In this document: positions 1 through 8,061 of the stretch, in pieces
Layout of the letters: each line of letters opens with the position of its first letter
Numbering within the stretch: position 1 is the first letter of the stretch
Assembly: GCF_036226445.1 (NCBI RefSeq)
Contig: NZ_CP108474.1
Coordinates: forward strand, 5,146,001 to 5,210,000
Length of the DNA stretch: 64,000 nt
Source of the DNA: Streptomyces sp. NBC_01255
GTDB taxonomy: Bacteria; Actinomycetota; Actinomycetes; Streptomycetales; Streptomycetaceae
Reading direction: 5' to 3'
The notes under the pieces: generated by a model
Database searches by the model: none
What the model saw: the letters and a program-made list of their open reading frames with translations, nothing else
Told to the model about the DNA's origin: nothing
Translations under genes and position numbers: made by a program

Positions 1-2
1 TC

Positions 3-362
3 GAGGGCGTCGAGCGCGCGCTCGTGAAGGCCCGGGCGGGGGAGACGGCGGTGGCGCCGCAGCTGCTCCAGTCGGCCTTCGCGGAGCTGCTCAACCCCTC
101 GGTGCGGCAGGACGACGAGGGGCAGCGGCTGCTGCGGCTGCTCACCCAGCGGGAGGTGGAGGTCCTCGTCCGGGTCGCGGAGGGGGAGGACACCCGGCTG
201 ATCGCGGCGGGGATGCGGATCGCGCCGAGCACGGCGCGGACGCATGTGCAGCGGGTCCTGATGAAGCTGGGTGTCGGTTCGCGTCTGGAGGCGGCGGCGC
301 TCGCGGCCCGCACCGGGCTCCTCGACCGGGCGGTGCCGGTCCAGCGGGGCACCTCCTCGTAA
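3..362 (+). CDS. LuxR/NarL-type regulator, C-terminal part (cut by window edge)
   Basis: The open frame runs in from the window edge and stops at TAA 360-362. The visible 119 residues hold a linker and a full LuxR-type helix-turn-helix: LTQREVEVLVRVAEG, then STARTHVQRVLMKLGV, the recognition-helix pattern of NarL/FixJ response regulators. The N-terminal receiver domain, if present, lies outside the window. A GTG at 24 could start a free-standing HTH protein, but the linker-like residues before the HTH argue for a truncated response regulator. It presumably binds DNA; no partner kinase is visible. The next gene, galT, starts 120 bp downstream behind its own promoter-like sequence. Confidence 0.75.
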   Translation, partial: EGVERALVKARAGETAVAPQLLQSAFAELLNPSVRQDDEGQRLLRLLTQREVEVLVRVAEGEDTRLIAAGMRIAPSTARTHVQRVLMKLGVGSRLEAAALAARTGLLDRAVPVQRGTSS

Positions 363-414
363 TCCTTCGATCAGCCGTTCGTCCGTCCGTGTGCGCGGGT
401 GGCGGGCTTCGGCA

Positions 415-443
415 TTGACGGTGATGTGCGAATGTGATTCTTT
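415..443 (+). promoter_or_regulatory. Candidate promoter of the gal operon
   Basis: TTGACG at 415-420 matches a -35 box. About 15-16 bp downstream GATTCT (436-441) could be a weak -10. The pentamer ATGTG occurs twice here, 8 bp apart (424-428, 432-436). I recall short direct repeats of this type in the S. lividans galP1 promoter, but this was not compared. A ribosome binding site GGAGG (470-474) sits 8 bp before the galT GTG. Confidence 0.35.
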
Positions 444-482
444 GTGCGTGGTTCTGTTTGATCCCGCCCGGAGGGCACCCCC

Positions 483-1526
483 GTGAAGAAGACCGTCACC
501 ACGCTCGCCGACGGGCGCGAGCTCATCTACTACGACTCGCGCGACGACGCCGTCCGCGACGCCGTCGACCCGCGCCCCCTCACCCCCGTCGTCTCCCGCT
601 CCGAGATCCGGTACGACGAGCTCACCGGCGACCCCGTCGCCGTCGCCTCGCACCGCCAGGCCCGCACCTACCAGCCGCCGGCGGACGCCTGCCCGCTCTG
701 CCCCGGCCGGGACGGGCGCGAGAGCGAGATCCCCGCCGCGGGCTACGAGGTGGCGGTCTTCGAGAACCGCTTCCCCTCCCTCTCCGGCGGCTTCGGCCGC
801 TGCGAGGTCGTCTGCTTCACCGAGGACCACACCGCCTCCTTCGCCGACCTCACCGAGGAGCAGGCCCGGCTCGTCCTCGACGCCTGGACCGACCGGACCG
901 CCGAGCTCTCCGCGCTGCCCGGCATCGAGCAGGTCTACTGCTTCGAGAACCGCGGCCAGGAGATCGGCGTCACCCTGCCCCACTCGCACGGCCAGATCTA
1001 CGCCTTCCCGTACGTCACGCCCCGCACGGCCCGGATGCGGAGCCGGCTCGACGAGCACCGGGCGGCGACCGGACGGAACCTCTTCGACGACGTCGTCGCC
1101 CGCGAGCGGACCGACGGCGAGCGGGTCGTCCTGGAGACCGAGCACTGGATCGCGTTCGTGCCGTACGCCGCCCACTGGCCGTACGAGGTGCACCTGTACC
1201 CCACGCGCCGGGTGCCCGACCTGCTCGCCCTCGACGAGGCCGCCCGCACAGAGTTCGCACAGGTCTACCTGGAACTCTTGAGGCGCTTCGACCGGCTCTT
1301 CGGCCCGGACGAGCCGCCGACGCCCTACATCGCCGCCTGGCACCAGGCGCCGTTCACGGACGAGCGGCGCGAGGACTTCGGACTGCACCTGGAGCTTTTC
1401 ACCGTCCGACGGGCCTCTGGCAAGCTGAAGTTCCTCGCGGGCACCGAGTCCGGCATGGGCGCGTTCATGAACGACGTACGGCCGGAGGACGCGGCCCGAC
1501 GCATCCGAGAGGTGGCCACCGCATGA
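483..1526 (+). CDS. galT: Galactose-1-phosphate uridylyltransferase
   Basis: Cytoplasmic Leloir enzyme that exchanges UDP-glucose and galactose-1-phosphate for glucose-1-phosphate and UDP-galactose. The 347-residue length is normal. The active-site segment reads H167-S-H169-G-Q171; the family consensus is HPHxQ, so the uridylylated histidine (H169) and the glutamine are kept and only the central proline is replaced by serine. The N-terminal zinc region has CPLC. The GTG start at 483 has GGAGG 8 bp upstream. The stop overlaps the galE start by 4 bp (ATGA at 1523-1526), so the three gal genes are translationally coupled. Identity is clear from motif, length and operon. Confidence 0.96.
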   Translation: MKKTVTTLADGRELIYYDSRDDAVRDAVDPRPLTPVVSRSEIRYDELTGDPVAVASHRQARTYQPPADACPLCPGRDGRESEIPAAGYEVAVFENRFPSLSGGFGRCEVVCFTEDHTASFADLTEEQARLVLDAWTDRTAELSALPGIEQVYCFENRGQEIGVTLPHSHGQIYAFPYVTPRTARMRSRLDEHRAATGRNLFDDVVARERTDGERVVLETEHWIAFVPYAAHWPYEVHLYPTRRVPDLLALDEAARTEFAQVYLELLRRFDRLFGPDEPPTPYIAAWHQAPFTDERREDFGLHLELFTVRRASGKLKFLAGTESGMGAFMNDVRPEDAARRIREVATA

Positions 1527-2521
1527 CCACGACCGCGAAGAAGTACCTGGTGACGGGAGGGGCCGGGTACGTGGGCAGCGTCGTCGCCGCCCACCTCCTG
1601 GAGCGGGGCCACCGCGTCACCGTCCTCGACGACCTCTCCACCGGCTTCGCCGAAGGCGTCCCGGAAGGCGCCGAGTTCATCGAGGGCCGCATCCAGGACG
1701 CCGCGCGGTGGCTGGACTCCGGCTACGACGGCGTCCTGCACTTCGCCGCCTTCTCCCAGGTCGGCGAGTCCGTCGCCAAGCCCGAGAAGTACTGGGAGAA
1801 CAACGTCGGCGGCACCATGGCCCTGCTCGCCGCCATGCGCGCGGCCGGGGTCCGCAAGCTCGTCTTCTCCTCCACCGCCGCGACCTACGGCGAGCCCGAG
1901 TCCGTCCCGATCACCGAGACCGCGCCGACCGCGCCCACCAGCCCGTACGGGGCGAGCAAGCTGGCCGTCGACCACATGATCGGCGGGGAGTGCGCCGCGC
2001 ACGGCCTGGCCGCCGTCTCGCTGCGCTACTTCAACGTCGCCGGGGCGTACGGCGCGCTCGGCGAGCGCCACGCGCCCGAGTCGCACCTGATCCCGCTCGT
2101 CCTCCAGGTCGCCCTGGGCGAGCGCGAGGCCATCTCCGTGTACGGCGAGGACTACCCGACCGCGGACGGCACCTGCGTCCGCGACTACATCCACGTCGCC
2201 GACCTCGCCGAGGCCCACGTCCTGGCGCTCGACGCGATGACCGCCGGCGGGGTGACGGCGGGCGAGCATCTCGTCTGCAACCTCGGCAACGGCAACGGCT
2301 TCTCCGTCCGCGAGGTCGTCGAGACCGTACGGAAGGTCACCGGCCACCCGATCCCGGAGGTCACCGCCGCCCGCCGTCCCGGCGACCCGGCCGCCCTGGT
2401 CGCCTCCGCCGCGGCCGCCCGCGACCGGCTCGGCTGGACGCCGTCCCGCCCGGACCTGGCGGACGTCGTCGCCGACGCCTGGGCCTTCGCCCGGCACCGC
2501 GCGGGGGAGGGGCGTTCGTGA
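1523..2521 (+). CDS. galE: UDP-glucose 4-epimerase
   Basis: Interconverts UDP-galactose and UDP-glucose with bound NAD, closing the Leloir pathway. The 332-residue protein is an extended short-chain dehydrogenase: the nucleotide-binding loop GGAGYVGS is near residue 10, the catalytic serine region FSSTAATYG is near 115-123, and the Y142-x3-K146 pair lies in SPYGASK. ATG 1523 overlaps the galT stop, and the last codons overlap the galK GTG (GTGA at 2518-2521). The open frame continues upstream antisense to no feature but out of register with galT, so the overlapping ATG is the sensible start. Confidence 0.96.
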   Translation: MTTTAKKYLVTGGAGYVGSVVAAHLLERGHRVTVLDDLSTGFAEGVPEGAEFIEGRIQDAARWLDSGYDGVLHFAAFSQVGESVAKPEKYWENNVGGTMALLAAMRAAGVRKLVFSSTAATYGEPESVPITETAPTAPTSPYGASKLAVDHMIGGECAAHGLAAVSLRYFNVAGAYGALGERHAPESHLIPLVLQVALGEREAISVYGEDYPTADGTCVRDYIHVADLAEAHVLALDAMTAGGVTAGEHLVCNLGNGNGFSVREVVETVRKVTGHPIPEVTAARRPGDPAALVASAAAARDRLGWTPSRPDLADVVADAWAFARHRAGEGRS

Positions 2522-3657
2522 GCGTCGCCGCCGGCTTCGAGGCGCTGTACGGCGCCGCTCCCGACGGGGTGTGGGCCGCCCCGGGGCGGGTCAACCTCAT
2601 CGGTGAGTACACCGACTTCAACGACGGCTTCGTGCTGCCGCTCGCACTGCCGCACACCGCCGTCGCCGCCGTCTCCCGCCGGGACGACGGCATCCTCCGT
2701 CTGCACTCCGCCGACATCGACGGCGGGATCGTCCAGTTGGCGGTCGAGGACCTTCAGCCGCTCTCCGGCGGCGGCTGGGCGGCCTACCCGGCCGGTGTCG
2801 TCTGGGCGCTGCGGGAGGCCGGGCACCCGGTGACGGGCGCGGACGTCCACCTTGCCTCGACCGTGCCGACGGGCGCGGGGCTCTCCTCCTCGGCGGCCCT
2901 GGAGGTCGTCACGGCGCTCGCGCTGAACGACCTCTTCGGCCTCGGGCTCACCCGGCCCGAGCTCGCGCGGCTCGCCCAGCGCGCGGAGAACGCCTTCGTC
3001 GGCGTCCCCTGCGGCGTCATGGACCAGATGGCCTCCGCCTGCGCGGAGGAGGGCCACGCCCTCCATCTGGACACCCGGGACCTCTCGTACCGTCAGGTCC
3101 CCTTCGACCTGGCCCGCGAGGGGCTGCGGCTGCTCGTCGTCGACACCCGCGTGAAGCACGCGCTCGGGGACGGCGCGTACGCGGAGCGGCGCGCCGGTTG
3201 TGAAGCGGGTGCGCGGGCGCTCGGCGTGCGGGCCCTGCGCGATGTGAGCGCCGCGCACCTACCCGAATCCCTCGCACTCCTGAGCGACGAGACGGTTCTG
3301 CGCTATGTCCGGCACGTCGTCACGGACAACGCCCGGGTGGAGCGCGTGATCGCGCTCCTCGACGCCGGGGACCCCCGGGCCGTCGGTCCGGTCCTCACCG
3401 AGGGCCACGCCTCCCTCCGGGACGACCTGCGCGTCTCCTGCCCCGAACTGGACCTCGTCGTCGCGGCGGCGAACGCGGCCGGGGCGCTCGGCGCCCGGAT
3501 GACCGGCGGCGGCTTCGGCGGCTCGGCCGTCGTCCTCGTCGAGTCCGACCGGGCGGAGGAGGTCGCCGCCGCCGTCGCGAAGGCCTTCGCCGAGGCCGGG
3601 TACGCGGCCCCCGGGATCTTCCCGGCCGTCCCCGCGGAGGGCGCGCGCAGGCTCTGA
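2518..3657 (+). CDS. galK: Galactokinase
   Basis: Phosphorylates galactose at C1 with ATP, the first step of the Leloir pathway. This 379-residue GHMP kinase shows the galactokinase signature [14 protein letters not shown] (residues about 21-34), the ATP-binding GHMP motif [13 protein letters not shown] near residue 120, and the C-terminal MTGGGFGGS motif. GTG 2518 overlaps the galE stop by 4 bp. No ribosome binding site of its own is obvious, so coupling to galE is likely. It is the last gene of the operon; a pair of 21-bp direct repeats begins just after the stop. Confidence 0.96.
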   Translation: MSVAAGFEALYGAAPDGVWAAPGRVNLIGEYTDFNDGFVLPLALPHTAVAAVSRRDDGILRLHSADIDGGIVQLAVEDLQPLSGGGWAAYPAGVVWALREAGHPVTGADVHLASTVPTGAGLSSSAALEVVTALALNDLFGLGLTRPELARLAQRAENAFVGVPCGVMDQMASACAEEGHALHLDTRDLSYRQVPFDLAREGLRLLVVDTRVKHALGDGAYAERRAGCEAGARALGVRALRDVSAAHLPESLALLSDETVLRYVRHVVTDNARVERVIALLDAGDPRAVGPVLTEGHASLRDDLRVSCPELDLVVAAANAAGALGARMTGGGFGGSAVVLVESDRAEEVAAAVAKAFAEAGYAAPGIFPAVPAEGARRL

Positions 3658-3659
3658 AC

Positions 3660-3701
3660 CCGGCCGTACGTACGGGCGATCCGGCCATACGTACGGACGA
3701 C
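3660..3701. repeat. Two tandem 21-bp repeats with a palindromic core
   Basis: Unit 1 is 3660-3680 and unit 2 is 3681-3701; they differ at only a few positions. Each contains a version of the 12-bp palindrome CCGTACGTACGG (3663-3674; the second copy has CCATACGTACGG). It begins 3 bp after the galK stop, about 220 bp before the next gene. It could be an operator pair for the downstream regulator or part of a gal transcript end; nothing decides between these. Confidence 0.7.
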
Positions 3702-3918
3702 TTCGCACAGTTCCGCCAAACGGCCCCCGCCGCGACGCCACGCCCCTACCCTGAGGGGCAGCGCCGGTGGGGGCCGGTGCTGTTCAGGGGTCGAGACCTG
3801 CCGGGTACGGCGCCGCTAGCGGGGTAACAGTCAACGCACGGCGGCGGCCGTGCAACGGACGGACCCGCCTCCGGCGCCGTGCCCGCGCCGGTCCGTTCCT
3901 CGACACTTGGGGGTGTCC

Positions 3919-4743
3919 GTGGCACGTATCCGGGTCCTGGTGGTGGACGACCACCGCATCTTCGCCGAATCGCTCGCCGCCGCTCTCGCGGCGGAGCCCG
4001 ACGTCGACGTCTCCGCCGCGGGCAGCGGCCCGGCCGCCTTGCGCTGCCTGGACCGCGGGGTCGCGGAGGGGCGCAGGTTCGACGTGCTGCTCGTCGACGC
4101 CGAGCTGGGAGCGGGCCCCGCGGCGGCGGCCGCCGCGCGCACGGTGCCGGACCACACCGAGCCGGTGGTCGACGGGATCTCCCTGGTCGCGGGCGTGCGC
4201 CGGGCCCAGCCCGCCGTCCGTACCGTCGTCCTCGCCGAGAAGGACGACCCGCGCAGGGCGGCGCTCGCCCTCCAGGCCGGGGCCTCGGGATGGGTGGCGA
4301 AGGACTGCTCGCTCCAGCGTCTCCTCGCGGTGGTCCGGGGGGTGTTGCGGGACGAGACGCATCTGCCGCCCGCGCTGCTCACCGGGGTCCTGCGGGAGCT
4401 GACGGCGGCCCGCAAGCACCGCACGGACAGCGAGCGGCTCGTGGAGGCGCTGACCCCGCGCGAGCGGGAGGTGCTGCGCTGCATGGTCGCGGGCCTGGGC
4501 CGCAAGGCGGTCGCCGAGCGGCTCTTCCTCTCCCCGCACACCGTCCGTACGCATATGCAGAACGTGCTGGGGAAGCTGGGGGTCCACTCGACCCTGGCGG
4601 CGGTGGCACTGGCCCGCCGCGCGGGCGTGGGCCCGGCGCCGCTGGACGCGGAGGGGCTACCCGCTCAAGCCCTGCCGGCTCAGGTGCTGCCGACTCAGGC
4701 GCTAGCCGGGGACGTTGTCGAACGGGGCGGTCAGCCGGCGTAG
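3919..4743 (+). CDS. LuxR-type response regulator with an enlarged receiver domain
   Basis: 274 residues. The N-terminal receiver starts ARIRVLVVDDH, with the acidic pair of a response regulator; the likely phospho-aspartate is in LLVDAEL and the conserved lysine in WVAKD. Between LLVDAEL and the next helix there is an extra stretch of about 25 residues rich in Ala. The C-terminal LuxR HTH is complete (LTPREREVLRCM then SPHTVRTHMQNVLGKLGV). The tail has three pentapeptide repeats of the LPAQA type, encoded by 15-bp repeats at about 4660-4705. GTG 3919 has GGGGG 5 bp upstream (GTG 3913 is possible). No sensor kinase is adjacent. Its targets are unknown. Confidence 0.88.
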   Translation: MARIRVLVVDDHRIFAESLAAALAAEPDVDVSAAGSGPAALRCLDRGVAEGRRFDVLLVDAELGAGPAAAAAARTVPDHTEPVVDGISLVAGVRRAQPAVRTVVLAEKDDPRRAALALQAGASGWVAKDCSLQRLLAVVRGVLRDETHLPPALLTGVLRELTAARKHRTDSERLVEALTPREREVLRCMVAGLGRKAVAERLFLSPHTVRTHMQNVLGKLGVHSTLAAVALARRAGVGPAPLDAEGLPAQALPAQVLPTQALAGDVVERGGQPA

Positions 4744-5199
4744 CAGCGCGGCCAGTTCGCCGCGCTGGGCGCGGGAGAGCTGGGCCAGGATGGCGCGCTC
4801 CTGGGCGAGGAGCCCGGCGAGCGCCTCGTCGGCGCGGTCGCGGCCCTCGGGGGTGAGCCGGACGAGGACCCCGCGCCGGTCGCTGGGGTCGGGGAGCCGC
4901 TCGACCAGGCCCTTCTTGGTGAGCCGGTCGATGCGGTTGGTCATGGTGCCCGAGGTGACCAGAGTCTGTGTCAGGAGCTGCCCGGGGGAGAGCTGGTAGG
5001 GCGCGCCGGCCCGGCGGAGCGAGGTGAGGACGTCGAACTCCCAGGGCTCCAGCTGGTGCTCGGAGAAGGCGAGCCGACGGGCGCGGTCGAGGTGCCGGGC
5101 GAGCCGCGAGACGCGGCTGAGCACCTCGAGCGGTTCCACGTCGAGGTCGGGGCGCTCGCGGCGCCATGCTGCGACCAGTCGGTCGACCTCGTCCTCCAT
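4702..5199 (-). CDS. MarR-family transcriptional regulator
   Basis: 165 residues with the winged-helix layout of the MarR family: the helix pair LLTQTLVTSGTMTNRIDRLTKKGLVER is followed by the wing motif DPSDRRGVLVRLTPEGR. The frame stays open far upstream, but ATG 5199 (MEDEVDRLV) is the first sensible start and leaves a proper intergenic region. It is divergent from the methyltransferase at 5363, and the space between holds four 14-bp palindromes spaced exactly 15 bp apart, which are the likely binding sites. Ligand and targets are unknown. The 3' end overlaps nothing; it converges on the LuxR gene, whose coding region overlaps its last codons by about 40 bp. Confidence 0.9.
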   Translation of the reverse strand: MEDEVDRLVAAWRRERPDLDVEPLEVLSRVSRLARHLDRARRLAFSEHQLEPWEFDVLTSLRRAGAPYQLSPGQLLTQTLVTSGTMTNRIDRLTKKGLVERLPDPSDRRGVLVRLTPEGRDRADEALAGLLAQERAILAQLSRAQRGELAALLRRLTAPFDNVPG

Positions 5200-5219
5200 G
5201 GCGATCAGTGTAGAGGGTC

Positions 5220-5278
5220 TGTTGACATAAAGTCTCTTGTGTTCAAGTTTCTCGACATCAAGAATCTTGGTTACGAGA
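5220..5278. promoter_or_regulatory. Array of four 14-bp palindromes with 15-bp period (probable MarR operators)
   Basis: Sites: TCTTGTGTTCAAGT (5235-5248), TCTCGACATCAAGA (5250-5263), TCTTGGTTACGAGA (5265-5278) and a degenerate copy TGTTGACATAAAGT (5220-5233). All fit T-C-T-Y-G-N4-C-R-A-G-W or nearly so, and each starts exactly 15 bp after the last. They fill the gap between the MarR gene and the methyltransferase. A -35-like TTGTGT (5237-5242) and -10-like AAGAAT (5260-5265), 17 bp apart on the + strand, lie inside the array, so binding would block transcription. Confidence 0.75.
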
Positions 5279-5362
5279 TATATTTCAGTGGTGTGTGGGG
5301 AAGGGACCGGGCCGGAACACCATTCCGCTTCGGTCGCTCGTTCCAGCAAGGGGGCTTCGAAC

Positions 5363-6196
5363 ATGCATTCCGTGGAATCCGCCGCACCAACCTGGGATCC
5401 GCAGCAGTACCTCCGTCACTCCGGCCACCGCACCCGGCCCTTCCTCGACATGCTCGCCCGAATACCACGCCTCCCGGCCCAGGACCGGCCGGCCCGCATC
5501 GCCGACCTCGGCTGCGGCCCCGGGAACATGACGGCGCTCCTCGCCGACCACTGGGCCGACGCCCACATCACCGGCTTCGACCTCTCACCCGACATGCTGG
5601 AACGCGCCGAGAAGGACTGGTCCGGCACCACCCGGGGCGGCGGCTGGCTCGACTTCCGGCCCGCCGACGCCGCGCACTGGACCCCCGCCGAGCCGTACGA
5701 CCTGATCGTCTCCAGCGCGGCCCTCCAGTGGGTGCCCAACCACCCCGAGTCCTTCGCCGCGTGGGTCGACGGCCTCCGCCCCGGCGGCACCCTCGCCTTC
5801 CAGGTCCCCGCCAACTTCACCTCGCCCAGCCACGCCCTGCTCGGCGAACTCTGCGACACCCCCGAGTGGCGCTCCCGCCTCGGCGACCAGGGCCGCCGCT
5901 TCGTCCACATCCTCGACGCGGCCGAGTACCTCACCCGGCTCACGGACCTCGGCTGCGAGACCGAGGTCTGGGAGACCACGTACTGCCGGCTCCTCCAGGG
6001 CGAGGACCCCGTCCTGGACTGGGTGATGGGCACGGCGCTGCGGCCCGTCCTCACGACCCTGGGCGACGACCAGGAGGCGGTCGACGCGTTCCTCGCGCAG
6101 TACCGCGCACGGCTCCGGCAGGCCTACCCGCCGGGCCGGCACGGCACGGTCTTCCCCTTCCGCCGCGTCTTCGCCGTCGCACGCAAGCCGGCGTGA
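5363..6196 (+). CDS. tam: Class I SAM methyltransferase, probable trans-aconitate 2-methyltransferase
   Basis: 277 residues. Motif I of SAM-dependent methyltransferases is IADLGCGPGNMT (near residues 48-59), with the acidic residue that binds SAM ribose in FDLSPDML and the post-motif LIVSSAALQWVPN. The N-terminal phrase TWDPQQYLRHSGHRTRPF and the whole layout resemble Tam, which methylates trans-aconitate formed by decay of cis-aconitate. ATG 5363 has AAGGGGG 8 bp upstream. It is divergent from the MarR gene and probably controlled through the operator array. The fold is certain; the substrate is from family resemblance only. Confidence 0.85.
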   Translation: MHSVESAAPTWDPQQYLRHSGHRTRPFLDMLARIPRLPAQDRPARIADLGCGPGNMTALLADHWADAHITGFDLSPDMLERAEKDWSGTTRGGGWLDFRPADAAHWTPAEPYDLIVSSAALQWVPNHPESFAAWVDGLRPGGTLAFQVPANFTSPSHALLGELCDTPEWRSRLGDQGRRFVHILDAAEYLTRLTDLGCETEVWETTYCRLLQGEDPVLDWVMGTALRPVLTTLGDDQEAVDAFLAQYRARLRQAYPPGRHGTVFPFRRVFAVARKPA

Positions 6197-6208
6197 GTGC
6201 CTTAACGC

Positions 6209-6248
6209 ACGGGAGCCCCGCACCGGAGTTCCGGCGCGGGGCTCCCGT
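6209..6248. terminator. Bidirectional hairpin terminator
   Basis: A perfect 13-bp stem, ACGGGAGCCCCGC at 6209-6221 and its complement at 6236-6248, with a 14-nt loop. It sits between the ends of the convergent methyltransferase and FG-GAP genes. Confidence 0.8.
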
Positions 6249-6278
6249 GAGCGCCTGCTGATACGGGCTGCCGTAGGT

Positions 6279-7991
6279 CTAGTACAGGTTGCCGTAGGTC
6301 TGGAAGCCGTGACCGATCTCCGCCCGGCGGGTGAGGGTGGCGCTCGTGCCGGTACCGAGGTACCGGAACAGGGCGCCCGCCGCGTTCACCGCGACCAGGT
6401 CGGCCCTGCCGTCGCCGTTCAGGTCGCCCGGCGCCGCCAGCTTGTTGTACGTACCCCAGCCCCCGCCGAGGTTCTTGCGCCCGGCGAACGGGGTGGTCTC
6501 GGAGCCGGTGCCCCGGTACAGCCACAGGTTGCCCGCGCGGTCGCGCGCCAGCAGGTCCGTACGGCCGTCGCCCGAGAAGTCGCCCGCGCCCAGGATGCGG
6601 TCGTACGCGCTCCAGCCGTCACCGACCCGGATCCGCGAGGCCAGTGCCGTGCCGTTGCCGTTGCCCTTGTACAGGTAGAGGACGCCGGAACGGTCCCGGG
6701 CGAGCAGGTCGGCCTTGCCGTCGCCGCTCAGGTCGCCGGGGCCGACGAGCGTGTCGTAGATCTGCCAGCCGCCGCCGAGGTCGGCCTTGCCGTTGTTGTA
6801 CAGGTGGCCTTCGTAGACCTCCAGAAGGTCGGCGACCGGGCCCGTGTCCAGCGCGGAGACGTACGAGATGTTCGAACCCGCCCAGCCCCCGGTGCTGCCG
6901 AACTGTTCGCGCGCGGTGAAGGTGCCGTTGTTCAGGCCGCCGTACCAGAAGAGCGTCCCGGCCTTGTCGCGGGCGAGGAACGAGCTCTTGCCGGCGGTGG
7001 GGATGTTGCCCGCCCCGGCGAACTGGTCCACGTTGTTCCAGGTGCCGGAGAGCTTCACGCGCGTCGCGTACGAGCCGTTGCCGAGACCGCTGTAGGCCCA
7101 GAGGACACCGGCCTGGTCACGGGCGAGCAGATCGGCCTTGCCGTCACCGTTGCGGTCGTCGGGGGCCACGATCTGGTTGTACGTGTTCCAGCCCTGGCCG
7201 AGCTCCCTGCGGGGCTTGAACGGCGACCTCGGGTCGCCGGTGCTGCCGTAGAAGTACAGCCGGCCGTCCGTCGCGCGAGCCACGACGTCGCCTCGGCCGT
7301 CGCCGCTGTTGTCACCGATGCCCACGAGCTGGTCGTAGGCGTCCCAGCCGGGGCCGACCTTCGCGGGGCCGGCGAACGGCGCCGTCATCACGCCGGTCGC
7401 CCGGTAGTAGTAGAGGTCGCCGTTGTACCGGCGGGCCAGCAGGTCGGCCTTGCCGTCGCCGCTGATGTCGCCGGGCGAGAACACCTTGTTGTAGATGTTC
7501 CAGCCCTTGCCCGTCCAGGCGAGCGAGCCGGAGGTCGGGGTGGCCTCCTTGTACAGCCGGAGCGCGCCGTCCTCGGTGAGCGAGAGCAGCTCGGGCTTGC
7601 CCGTGCCGTTCTGGTCGCCGAGCGGAACGAGGTCGAGGTCCACGGGGGAGCCCGCGGTCTCGAACACGGTGGCGTCCGCCGTCGAGGACGGCGCGACGTA
7701 CGTCCAGCCGTTCCACTTGCGGTGGATCAGATCGGTCTTGCCGTCACCGTTCACGTCGAAGCGGGGCGGCACGACGGCCGTGGCCCCGGCGATACGGGCC
7801 GTGCCGGTCTCGACGGCCGGCTGCGACATGTCCAGCTTCGGCGTCGTCGTGTCACCGCGCTGCGGCTCCTCCACGACGGGCCGGGGGCCGGACTCGGCGA
7901 CGGCGGGCGACGCCAGCAGCATGCCGGCGGACAGGGCGAGCGCGGTGCAGGTGCTGACACGACGAGCACGCCCGAAGAATGCGGAACGCAA
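6279..7991 (-). CDS. Secreted FG-GAP/VCBS repeat protein (first paralogue)
   Basis: 570 residues with a Sec signal peptide: RARR then a hydrophobic run to ASPAVAES. The mature protein is a series of repeats of about 50 residues, each with a calcium-binding-like loop of the type GDxSGDGKADLLAR followed by LYLYKGNG. This is the FG-GAP/VCBS beta-propeller pattern. There is no catalytic domain, so it is probably an extracellular binding or structural protein; the ligand is unknown. The start is TTG 7991-7989, with GGGGGG about 5 bp upstream; no ATG or GTG suits. It lies directly downstream of a paralogue (8062-9759) with which it shares the signal peptide core TALALSAGMLL and the last 150 residues. 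Confidence 0.85.
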   Translation of the reverse strand: MRSAFFGRARRVSTCTALALSAGMLLASPAVAESGPRPVVEEPQRGDTTTPKLDMSQPAVETGTARIAGATAVVPPRFDVNGDGKTDLIHRKWNGWTYVAPSSTADATVFETAGSPVDLDLVPLGDQNGTGKPELLSLTEDGALRLYKEATPTSGSLAWTGKGWNIYNKVFSPGDISGDGKADLLARRYNGDLYYYRATGVMTAPFAGPAKVGPGWDAYDQLVGIGDNSGDGRGDVVARATDGRLYFYGSTGDPRSPFKPRRELGQGWNTYNQIVAPDDRNGDGKADLLARDQAGVLWAYSGLGNGSYATRVKLSGTWNNVDQFAGAGNIPTAGKSSFLARDKAGTLFWYGGLNNGTFTAREQFGSTGGWAGSNISYVSALDTGPVADLLEVYEGHLYNNGKADLGGGWQIYDTLVGPGDLSGDGKADLLARDRSGVLYLYKGNGNGTALASRIRVGDGWSAYDRILGAGDFSGDGRTDLLARDRAGNLWLYRGTGSETTPFAGRKNLGGGWGTYNKLAAPGDLNGDGRADLVAVNAAGALFRYLGTGTSATLTRRAEIGHGFQTYGNLY

Positions 7992-8061
7992 GAATCCCCC
8001 CTGGGATCGAGGTGGCCCGCACGGGAACTCCGGTGCGGGCCGGTCACGAACGGCGAAGCCG

